Virus record (IMG/VR): IMGVR_UViG_3300028800_000349
Span: 1 to 20,652 of that record
DNA from: a virus
Direction: 5' to 3' (one strand)
Length of the DNA: 20,652 bases
How positions within the stretch are numbered: the stretch's first letter is position 1; each line of letters begins with the position of its first letter. This document shows positions 8,310-14,209 of this stretch, piece by piece. Under the pieces are notes generated by a model. It had not been told where the DNA came from, made no database searches, and saw only the letters and a program-made list of their open reading frames with translations. The translations under genes and the position numbers were made by a program.

Positions 8310-8744
8310 ATGAAAAATAATCAAGCCCTTGATGAGGCTCGTAAATATTTGTTGTATGTTTCTGATGCTCTGCAAGCCATAGCGTCAAGTTATTCTACTG
8401 ATAAAGAGGATCGAACCATTTTAAATAAATTTTCTTCTGATCTGTTTGAATATTCAAATGGACTTGAGCAATTGAGGAATCAAATAACTGCTAAAGAACA
8501 GGCAAAGAAAAAAATTAAAATTGTTGCAGAATTGGAATACGCATATGAATCCCAGAAACGTCATACTGAGAAAGTTAGAACTGATTTGCGTACTGTTAAA
8601 GCACTTCTAAAGAATGCAGAGAAAATTGGTGTTGAGGCAGATATAAAAGAAGCTAAGAATCGTGTTGTCTATTATACTAATCAATTTTCTATTGCAGAAC
8701 AGAATGAATTAAAAGCTAAGAAAGAATTTGAGCAAGGAGCTTAA
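8310..8744 (+). CDS. Coiled-coil protein between terminase and portal, 144 aa
   Basis: ATG at 8310 follows CTGGAAAA, with only a weak Shine-Dalgarno. The protein is nearly all helix. The first ~60 residues contain DEARKYLLYVSDALQAI and a charged middle. Residues ~60-140 have continuous heptad-like spacing, rich in Lys, Glu and Ala, typical of a coiled coil. There are no Cys or enzyme motifs. It ends two bases before the portal start, with the portal's AAGGAG inside its last codons, so the two are probably co-translated. Position would suit a portal-associated, small-terminase-like or scaffold-type role, but I do not recognise a family. Confidence 0.75.
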   Translation: MKNNQALDEARKYLLYVSDALQAIASSYSTDKEDRTILNKFSSDLFEYSNGLEQLRNQITAKEQAKKKIKIVAELEYAYESQKRHTEKVRTDLRTVKALLKNAEKIGVEADIKEAKNRVVYYTNQFSIAEQNELKAKKEFEQGA

Positions 8745-8745
8745 T

Positions 8746-10488
8746 ATGGCAAGACAAAAGGGCAGTAAAAATAGCAAAGGTATTTCAAAGAAAGGAACAG
8801 CATCTGGCACTGGTTTTCATGGTGGTATCCAGGAGCCAAATTCTGGAGCTAATGCATTTACTCTAGGATTGAATAAGACTGCTTCGTTGGATAAGAATGC
8901 TTCTAGTGGAGAATATTCTGTCACACAGACTCAATCTTTTTTCTATTCGCCAGAATTAACAAGTGATTCATGGGTTCTTCCAAAATCTCGTCAGGAAATT
9001 TTGAAATGGATTCGTATTTTCTTTAATCTTGAACCTTATATCCAACAGATTACAATGATGCACTCATTATATCCTTTTTCAAAATTTGATTTAGTTGTAT
9101 CTGATCCTACCATTAAGAAATTTTATGAAGAAATGTCTTCAAATGGTGATTTTAATTTATTTGAATTTATTCTTCAAGCTTCTTTGTCACGAGAAAAGTT
9201 TGGTGAGGCAATTCCATTCGGTAATTTGACTCAGGATGAAAATCCTTCTAAGAATGGTAAAAAACTTTTTCGATGGCACAATTTTATTCTTTTAGAGCCA
9301 GAGCTTGTTGAGATTAAGACGGATATGATGAGTGGGAAAAAGACTTTTGAGATGGTTCCTACCGAGGAAATTAAAGCTCTTATTTCTTCTACTCGTCCCG
9401 AAGATATTGAACGAGTTGCAGAGCTTAGAGAGTCTTCTCCAGAGCTTGTTAATGCTGTTGTAGAACATAGAAATATTAAACTTGATGAAAGTTGTGTGTC
9501 ACAGATTGCACGTATTACTGATCCTTCTGCTACACGAGGAACATCTAGGATTCAATCATGTTTTAAAGCTCTTATTCTTCAAGATTGGATTCGTCTTGCC
9601 CAATCCGCTTACGCTAAAAATTATGTATTTCCTAAAGAATTGTGGACTATTGGTGATTTAGCAAGTGGCACAATGCCTTCTAATGATGATTTAAATAATT
9701 GGAAACAGCTTATTAATCAATCTATTCAAAGTCCTCCTTTTACAATTATTGCTCCACCCATTGTTCACTATGAAGCTTTGAGTGTTATGGGTAAGCAATT
9801 TCCTTTGAATCAGGAATATGACTATATTCAGGATCAATTGCTTGTGGGGTTGGGTGTAAATAAAAATATTATTTTAGGTGAAGGTCCAAATTTTGGTAAT
9901 AGTAAAACAATGGCTCTTCAGGCATTGGTCATGCAATATAAGGCTGTACGTGACAAGTTTGAAGATTGGATGATTAATAAGTTTTTTAGACCTATTGCTG
10001 AGAAGAATGGATTTTATACTGTTGATCCTGATACGGGTGAGAAGCAGTTAATTCTTCCTCAAATCTCTTGGTATAAATCTTTGGATATTGATGCCCAAGA
10101 ACGTGAACAGGAACAATTTGCGGAGTTTCATAAAGACGGTCTTATTTCTACAAAGACCCTATTTAGTAAATATCCTAATCTTGATTATGAAACCGAACGT
10201 AAGCAATTGGAAGAAGAACGTGGAACTATTTTTGATAAAGGTGGGAAAGATAGTCGTTTGCCAGCTCAAATTTCTAAGCCTAGTAGCGGTGGTGGAGGTG
10301 GTGGAGGAGGAATTGGTGATGAAGGTTTAGGGGAAGAAGAAGGTGCTCCAGAACCAATGGAACCAACAGAGCCAATGGAACCAGGAGCTGAAGGTGAAGG
10401 TACTCTTCCTGAAGGTCAAGAGAGTTCTCCTAATGTGGGAGAAACTAATGAAGGTGGCTCTTCAGATTTGGGTATGCCAGAGGTTTAA
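8746..10488 (+). CDS. Portal protein, 580 aa
   Basis: This forms the dodecameric vertex ring through which DNA enters and leaves the head. I chose ATG at 8746 with AAGGAG at 8734-8739; a TTG at 8728 would only add six residues before the ribosome-binding site. Residues 1-60 are Lys/Gly/Ser-rich and probably disordered, containing K44-T-A-S47. The body (~65-500) has portal-like features: an early WIRIFFNLEPYI helix, the stem-like region ending in RGTSRIQSCFKAL, and QEYDYIQDQLLVGLGVNKN before the long helix QYKAVRDKFEDWMINKFFRP. The C-terminal ~70 residues are low complexity (poly-Gly, then Glu/Pro/Gly). It sits close behind the terminase, as usual. The assignment rests on pattern and context, without an invariant active site to check. 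Confidence 0.85.
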   Translation: MARQKGSKNSKGISKKGTASGTGFHGGIQEPNSGANAFTLGLNKTASLDKNASSGEYSVTQTQSFFYSPELTSDSWVLPKSRQEILKWIRIFFNLEPYIQQITMMHSLYPFSKFDLVVSDPTIKKFYEEMSSNGDFNLFEFILQASLSREKFGEAIPFGNLTQDENPSKNGKKLFRWHNFILLEPELVEIKTDMMSGKKTFEMVPTEEIKALISSTRPEDIERVAELRESSPELVNAVVEHRNIKLDESCVSQIARITDPSATRGTSRIQSCFKALILQDWIRLAQSAYAKNYVFPKELWTIGDLASGTMPSNDDLNNWKQLINQSIQSPPFTIIAPPIVHYEALSVMGKQFPLNQEYDYIQDQLLVGLGVNKNIILGEGPNFGNSKTMALQALVMQYKAVRDKFEDWMINKFFRPIAEKNGFYTVDPDTGEKQLILPQISWYKSLDIDAQEREQEQFAEFHKDGLISTKTLFSKYPNLDYETERKQLEEERGTIFDKGGKDSRLPAQISKPSSGGGGGGGGIGDEGLGEEEGAPEPMEPTEPMEPGAEGEGTLPEGQESSPNVGETNEGGSSDLGMPEV

Positions 10489-10490
10489 AA

Positions 10491-10775
10491 ATGTTTACAA
10501 GTTCTAGTTCCACTAATGTTATTTGGAATATGGATTATATAACTTCTAATATTTGTAACTCTGTATTAACTAGTAGTTCAAATAGCATTAATATCTCTTA
10601 TATTATTACACGTTGTAGAAAATGTAATCATGCCCATGCTCAAGATGGTGCAGAGGGATGTTATGATGTGATAGGACAGGCTGTAACGTTTGTAATTTGC
10701 CATTGTAAAGAACATGTCCCAACTGATAATCTTGAGTACTTGGAATATCTAATAAAGAAAAAGGAATCCTTATGA
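10491..10775 (+). CDS. Small Cys/His protein, zinc-knuckle family member 1, 94 aa
   Basis: The first of three related proteins in the window (others at 13111 and 13325). Shared pattern: CRxCxH, a mid Cys, CxC, then P-x-DNLE-Y/F-LE. Here the ligands are C42, C45, H47, C57, C70 and C72, followed by VPTDNLEYLEYL. A compact zinc site is likely; the target is unknown. The start ATG at 10491 is two bases after the portal stop with AGAGG upstream. Unlike its relatives, it carries a ~40-residue Ser/Thr/Asn-rich N-terminal extension; M14 (10530) is an alternative start, and I see no ATG nearer the zinc motif. Its stop overlaps the protease start by 4 nt (ATGA). Confidence 0.7.
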   Translation: MFTSSSSTNVIWNMDYITSNICNSVLTSSSNSINISYIITRCRKCNHAHAQDGAEGCYDVIGQAVTFVICHCKEHVPTDNLEYLEYLIKKKESL

Positions 10776-11437
10776 AAAAATCGTTAGCTTTGCTTATGTC
10801 TTTTTTGTTTACTCTTCCAGCTTGTAGTTTTTCTTCTGAATATCATGGTACTAATGAGGCTATAAGGGAAACAGTTAAAATTGTTATTAAATTAGAAAAT
10901 TCTAAAGGACAGCATAGAGAAGCCCTTTGCTCAGGAGTTATTATAGGACCCAATGAAATTTTGACTGCAGGGCACTGTGTAGAGACTCCCTATAAAGTTA
11001 TAAATATTTGGGTTCGAGATATTGATGGAAGAAGTCAACCTGCTTTGGTTGAGAAAGTTGCACCTGGAATAGATCTTGCTCTTCTTGAAATTGTTATACC
11101 TGAGAAACATTGGGCAAGAATATCTAATCATTTAGAAGTGGGAGATGCTGTAGAAGCAGTTGGGATGCCTATGGGATTAGAATGGACTTCAACATTTGGT
11201 CATGTAAGTGCTCTTCATAGAATGTTTGCTAATAGAGGTGAAAATGGCGATCTTGGTGAGTATACTCAATTTGATGCTCCTATAAATGGAGGAAATTCTG
11301 GTGGTGGGTTGTGGGATAGGCATGGTAGACTCGTTGGTATTGTTACTGCTCATGTAACACCTTGTTGGTTTGGTAGTTGGAGTGGTTTAAGTTTTGCAGT
11401 AAATATGAGCACAATTAAAGAATTTTTAAAGTCATAA
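10772..11437 (+). CDS. Exported trypsin-like (S1 family) serine protease, 221 aa
   Basis: A chymotrypsin/trypsin-fold protease with its whole catalytic triad: H68 in LTAGHC, D101 in GIDLALLEI and S176 in NGGNSGGGL. C53 and C69 sit where the conserved disulfide next to the catalytic His is found in this family. The N-terminus is a clear export signal: MKK, a hydrophobic stretch (SLALLMSFLFTL), then L-P-A-C18, which could be a lipobox (Pro at -2 is unusual) or a signal peptidase I site. It is therefore expected outside the cytoplasm of the host, not in the assembling head. AAGGA precedes ATG 10772, and the 4-nt overlap with the previous stop suggests coupling. A signal peptide is out of place in a portal-capsid cluster. 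It could be an acquired host-modifying gene or a virion protein exported after infection. Confidence 0.88.
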   Translation: MKKSLALLMSFLFTLPACSFSSEYHGTNEAIRETVKIVIKLENSKGQHREALCSGVIIGPNEILTAGHCVETPYKVINIWVRDIDGRSQPALVEKVAPGIDLALLEIVIPEKHWARISNHLEVGDAVEAVGMPMGLEWTSTFGHVSALHRMFANRGENGDLGEYTQFDAPINGGNSGGGLWDRHGRLVGIVTAHVTPCWFGSWSGLSFAVNMSTIKEFLKS

Positions 11438-11517
11438 TAATATAAATCTCCTTTTGTAAAACGGGGCTTGTTCAGTGCCCTCATCGAAACTGAATAAAAT
11501 AAATGAAAAGGAGCAAC

Positions 11518-12429
11518 ATGGAAGTGTATAGAGATAGCTACATCGTAGCATTAATGGTAAATGGAAAGATTCAGAAGGAATCTGATGATGGTTCTGTTCT
11601 TATTCCCTTTGGATCAGAGTATGTACTTCGACTTAAGAATAAACTTCGTAAACGTGCAGTAGCTGATGTTTGGATTGATGGAAAAGTAGCTGCAAAAGGT
11701 ATTGTAATTGATGCTAATGGAACTGTAGACTTAGAAAGATTTGTTGCTGATGGTAATCTTTCCGAAGGTAAACGATTCAAATTAGCTAGACTTACCGATC
11801 CAAAAGTTGATCAACCTAATGATAGTGAAAATGGGATAATTGAAGTAAATTTTTATCCAGAGAAAGATGCTCCAGTAGTTGAAAAAATAGTTGAGCATCA
11901 TGATTATTGGGATTTTAATCATTATCCCCATAATCATAATTGGATTGGGCATTGTCATCAATGTTGCAATAATAATTGGTGTTCTATCTGTCATCCAAAT
12001 ATATTTTTGTGCAAAACAACTACAACTAGCTGGGATGGACTTAGCAGCGGTAGTATCACTGTCGGTAATAATATTACTGGTGGAGATTTTAATAAAGCAT
12101 TTCAAGGTGGTGTTACAGGTAATATTCCTATGAATGCTTCATTTTCTACAGAAGCATCCATGATGTCTCAGGTAACATCAAATAACTTAGATCTAAGCAA
12201 GGTTGTTAATTGTTCTTCTCTAGGTGAAGCTGCAGCAACAGTTGAGGGAAGTACATCCTCGCAGAAGTTTAGTTCTATATCCATAGATGTAGATCGTTCA
12301 AAACCTACTACTATTCGTTTAACGGTTAAAGGTTTAAGTAAGGTTCTAGAAGTCTGCAGTGCTTGTGGCTATAAGCGCAAGAAAGACGTTAAGTATTGTC
12401 CTTATGATGCAACTCAATTAGTGGCCTAA
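11518..12429 (+). CDS. Probable structural protein with His/Cys-rich centre and degenerate zinc ribbon, 303 aa
   Basis: I chose ATG 11518, which follows AAGGAG (11508-11513); ATG 11503 would place that ribosome-binding site inside the gene. Residues ~1-115 (GSEYVLRLKNKLRKRAVADV ... GIVIDANGTVDLERF ... NGIIEVNFYPEK) resemble a beta-sandwich domain that I recall from many phage and giant-virus proteins with the pattern 'Y.l.l.N....r....v.vDG'; the family name is not certain. Residues 127-165 are packed with possible metal ligands (H127, H128, H135, H138, H140, H145, C146, H147, C149, C150, C155, C158, H159, C165). A Gly/Ser/Thr/Asn-rich stretch follows. The C-terminus has C280-x2-C283-x10-C294, where the fourth ribbon Cys is replaced (CPYD). 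A strong terminator follows directly. A virion role is inferred. Confidence 0.75.
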   Translation: MEVYRDSYIVALMVNGKIQKESDDGSVLIPFGSEYVLRLKNKLRKRAVADVWIDGKVAAKGIVIDANGTVDLERFVADGNLSEGKRFKLARLTDPKVDQPNDSENGIIEVNFYPEKDAPVVEKIVEHHDYWDFNHYPHNHNWIGHCHQCCNNNWCSICHPNIFLCKTTTTSWDGLSSGSITVGNNITGGDFNKAFQGGVTGNIPMNASFSTEASMMSQVTSNNLDLSKVVNCSSLGEAAATVEGSTSSQKFSSISIDVDRSKPTTIRLTVKGLSKVLEVCSACGYKRKKDVKYCPYDATQLVA

Positions 12430-12434
12430 GAATC

Positions 12435-12488
12435 TGGGCCTGTCTTAATTGATTAGATATTGGTTGGGACAGGCCCAATTTTTATTTT
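12435..12488 (+). terminator. Strong intrinsic terminator
   Basis: TGGGCCTGTC (12435-12444) pairs perfectly over 10 bp with GACAGGCCCA (12468-12477) around a 23-nt AT-rich loop. ATTTTTATTTT follows. The hairpin begins six bases after the stop of the His/Cys-rich protein and closes the portal-to-11518 transcript unit. It is the best terminator in the window. Confidence 0.85.
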
Positions 12489-12501
12489 AAAAGAGGTTAA
12501 A

Positions 12502-12738
12502 ATGGCATTAAATAAACGTGGTAGTCCATCCAAAATTCAAGTATTTAAAAATGCTGGATTTATTATCAATGTTAACTACTTATCTGAAATGCTACTTAAA
12601 CAGTGGCCTGACAAAAAGATTACAACAGATCAGTTACACTCAGCTTTAAAATCTATTGGTATTGATAATTATCAAGCTGAGGATATGTCTGAGCTTATGG
12701 GTCGTTTACAATCTATTGGTTTTGTTGTTTCTAAATAA
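12502..12738 (+). CDS. Small hypothetical protein, 78 aa
   Basis: ATG at 12502 follows AAGAGG (12491-12496). A longer frame back to 12460 would start inside the terminator and is rejected. The product (MALNKRGSPSKIQVFKNAGF ...) has a basic N-terminus and then two or three short helices (YLSEMLLKQWP, TTDQLHSALKSIGI, EDMSELMGRLQSIGF). It looks like a small helical, possibly winged-helix or HTH-like domain, but I do not recognise a family. It lies just downstream of the terminator and just upstream of the second copy of the intergenic element, so it may depend on readthrough or on a promoter I cannot see. Confidence 0.65.
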   Translation: MALNKRGSPSKIQVFKNAGFIINVNYLSEMLLKQWPDKKITTDQLHSALKSIGIDNYQAEDMSELMGRLQSIGFVVSK

Positions 12739-12740
12739 CG

Positions 12741-12754
12741 TAGTAAATAACAAT
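12741..12754 (+). repeat. Repeated motif TAGTAAATAACAAT
   Basis: Identical to 8198-8211. It lies immediately after the stop of the 78-aa gene and just upstream of intergenic element copy 2. In copy 1 the related motif lies downstream of the element instead (791-801), so the two are not in fixed order. Confidence 0.4.
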
Positions 12755-12765
12755 AAAAAGTGTTT

Positions 12766-12820
12766 AAAAAGTATAATATTTTTATGTATTAATAGGAGTA
12801 CTACGTTCTAATCGATTTTT
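12766..12820 (+). repeat. Intergenic element, copy 2 (TATAAT plus hairpin plus T-run)
   Basis: About 84% identical to 735-788, with conserved AAAAAGTATAATATTTT, ATGT, ATAGGAGT, CTACGT and ATCGATTTTT. TATAAT is at 12772-12777; the best -35 position (12749-12754, AACAAT) is poor. It sits upstream of the gene cluster starting at 12854, just as copy 1 sits upstream of the gene at 824. That placement suggests shared regulation of the two operons. Confidence 0.7.
12793..12820 (+). terminator. Possible weak terminator or leader hairpin, copy 2
   Basis: TAGGA (12793-12797) pairs with TTCTA (12806-12810) through one GU wobble, around the loop GTACTACG. ATCGA and seven T's follow. The substitution relative to copy 1 keeps pairing, which suggests that the RNA structure matters. 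Confidence 0.4.
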
Positions 12821-12853
12821 TTCAATTAAAAGCCAAGTAAAGAGGAGATTCAT

Positions 12854-13111
12854 ATGCCACAAGATAGCCACGATAGAGAAGGCAAGAAAGAACTTAATTA
12901 TATCACAGAAGATGGAGATCTTAATGTTCCAGTGATGTTTGAAGCAGTTATGGTCAAATATATGGGACGAGTTTTGGATCTCATTAGAATTTCTGACATT
13001 TCAGAACGTAATTTAACTCAACTTTCTAGAACAATTAAAGATGATTGTTATGAGAAAATCAAATTTGCTAAAGCTATCTTAGAGAAGCATGGGATTGACG
13101 AGAGCAAGTAA
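12854..13111 (+). CDS. Small acidic helical protein, 85 aa
   Basis: ATG at 12854 has a strong ribosome-binding site (AAAGAGGAG). The first ~25 residues are hydrophilic (DSHDREGKKEL). The rest is helical and amphipathic, with VMFEAVMVKYMGRVLDLIRI and a second helix SERNLTQLSRTIKDDCYEKI leading to KAILEKHGI. There is one Cys and no membrane segment. Its family is unknown. It is the first gene after intergenic element copy 2, and its stop overlaps the next start by one base (TAATG at 13109-13113), so it leads a coupled group of small genes. Confidence 0.7.
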   Translation: MPQDSHDREGKKELNYITEDGDLNVPVMFEAVMVKYMGRVLDLIRISDISERNLTQLSRTIKDDCYEKIKFAKAILEKHGIDESK

Positions 13112-13338
13112 TGCCTCTCCGAAAAATTAAGAATCCATATAACTTTCAAAAATGCAGGACATGTGATCATTATTTCCTTTCCCATACTTCTATGCCTGAC
13201 GAGACGATATTTTGTGAATGGGGAAATAGCTCTTATAAACCCACACGATGTTATTGTAGAGATTTTGTTCCTAAAGATAATTTAGAATTTCTCGAATGGA
13301 AATTGGATAAAAAGAGAAAGAAGAATGTATCAGGATAG
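13111..13338 (+). CDS. Small Cys/His protein, zinc-knuckle family member 2, 75 aa
   Basis: It starts by one-base overlap with the previous stop. The zinc pattern is C-R-T-C-D-H, a second His in the segment FLSHTS, a mid Cys in IFCEW, then RCYC and FVPKDNLEFLEW, and ends with a Lys/Arg-rich tail. It aligns over its full core with the proteins at 10491 and 13325. No enzymatic residues are seen. Small zinc proteins with a similar CRxCxH...CxC plan are common in phages, usually without known function. It may bind a phage or host protein or nucleic acid. Confidence 0.75.
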   Translation: MPLRKIKNPYNFQKCRTCDHYFLSHTSMPDETIFCEWGNSSYKPTRCYCRDFVPKDNLEFLEWKLDKKRKKNVSG

Positions 13339-13561
13339 TAGATGTCGAACTTGTAATCACTTTTGGGAAGTTCACGATCATCATGGGCGTATACGTTGCT
13401 ATGAATATCTTGATGAGGACTATAATCCAGTTGGGGATTGTTCTTGTGATACAGGATATATTCCTGGAGATAATTTAGAATATCTGGAAATGAAATATGA
13501 GCGAAACAAATTGGCTATCAAATCTCGCAATAAAAGCAATGAGGATCTGCCGCCTAAATAA
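13325..13561 (+). CDS. Small Cys/His protein, zinc-knuckle family member 3, 78 aa
   Basis: ATG at 13325 lies 14 nt inside the end of its sister gene, with GAAAGAAG upstream. The core is C-R-T-C-N-H, then HDHH, a mid Cys in IRCYEY, CSC and YIPGDNLEYLEM, followed by a basic Asn/Ser/Lys-rich tail. The tandem placement with 13111-13338 and the shared end motif indicate a local duplication. Sequence between the fixed residues has diverged strongly, so the duplication is not recent. Confidence 0.75.
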   Translation: MYQDSRCRTCNHFWEVHDHHGRIRCYEYLDEDYNPVGDCSCDTGYIPGDNLEYLEMKYERNKLAIKSRNKSNEDLPPK

Positions 13562-13589
13562 AGAAGCAGTAGGGAATCATCGTCAGGAT

Positions 13590-14201
13590 ATGACGGGGCC
13601 AGTTCTCAATAATTTATTGAATAGTGGATATACGCAAGTAATGTGGAATTCAAATGGTTCCCATCATAGTGAGTGTAGGGATTTAAATAAGCAAGTTTGG
13701 GATCTTCAAGATTTTTTAAGCACAACTGAATATGATGCTCCCTTGTTTTCTCGTTCTCATCCAGGTGATGCTTCTTGTACATTAACTGTATCTGGTCCTA
13801 GCCTTCCTCCAATTGAAGTTGATTCCTATGGAGAGACTGACGAAGCAATAGGTACTAATCGTCCTATAAGGGCTCCTGTAGCTCCAAAACCAACGGTTAA
13901 GAGATTAGCTCCAACTCCTGAGCCCAGGATTGATCGAAAGCCTATAGAACCAGAGAAAAAAGTTGTTTATGTTCCTAAAGAAGTTCATAAGCAGATTAAA
14001 GATCCTTTTGAGAAGCATGATCTTAGTCCTGAAGAATATTCTGATTGGTTACGAGATCTTGAGAAAGAGAATGTTGAAGAATCTATTCCAACTATTCCAG
14101 CTAAACCAACTGATGAAGAAGTAGAAGAATGGCAGCGTGGATTGGATAGAGAAACTAGTAAGAAAGTACCCAATTGGATTTACGGAATTTTTAAAGGATA
14201 A
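13590..14201 (+). CDS. Probable minor head-type protein with Pro-rich linker, about 203 aa
   Basis: The start is uncertain: 13497, 13539 and 13590 are in-frame ATGs without good ribosome-binding sites. I chose 13590 because 13497 would overlap the previous gene by 65 nt. The N-terminal part (SGYTQVMWNSNGSHHSECRD ... APLFSRSHPGDASCTL) recalls the C-terminal 'D..C..C...L ... P..HP.C.C' signature of Mu gpF-like minor capsid proteins, in degenerate form. That is a weak, inferred similarity. A Pro/Lys/Arg-rich linker follows, then two similar acidic helices: LSPEEYSDWLRDLEKE and PTDEEVEEWQRGLDRE. It ends with VPNWIYGIFKG. It lies 8 nt upstream of the protease-scaffold gene, consistent with a head role. 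Confidence 0.65.
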   Translation: MTGPVLNNLLNSGYTQVMWNSNGSHHSECRDLNKQVWDLQDFLSTTEYDAPLFSRSHPGDASCTLTVSGPSLPPIEVDSYGETDEAIGTNRPIRAPVAPKPTVKRLAPTPEPRIDRKPIEPEKKVVYVPKEVHKQIKDPFEKHDLSPEEYSDWLRDLEKENVEESIPTIPAKPTDEEVEEWQRGLDRETSKKVPNWIYGIFKG

Positions 14202-14209
14202 AATTTACT

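Noticed and set aside
8728-8745. TTG start extending the portal by six residues
   Set aside because: It would place the AAGGAG ribosome-binding site inside the gene; ATG 8746 has ideal spacing to it.
10088-10330. 80-codon + strand frame inside the portal gene
   Set aside because: Out-of-frame shadow of the portal coding sequence with no start signals and hydrophobic nonsense composition.
11891-12133. Hydrophobic 80-codon frame (Ile-rich) inside the 303-aa gene, and a matching reverse-strand frame
   Set aside because: The Ile-rich look comes from reading the His/Asn-rich codons (CAT, AAT) out of frame; it is not a membrane protein gene.
12460-12501. Upstream extension of the 78-aa protein
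   Set aside because: It would start within the terminator hairpin; ATG 12502 has a proper ribosome-binding site.
13497-13589. Longer N-terminus for the minor-head-like protein
   Set aside because: It overlaps the previous gene by 65 nt and has no good ribosome-binding site; it cannot be excluded, but 13590 is simpler.
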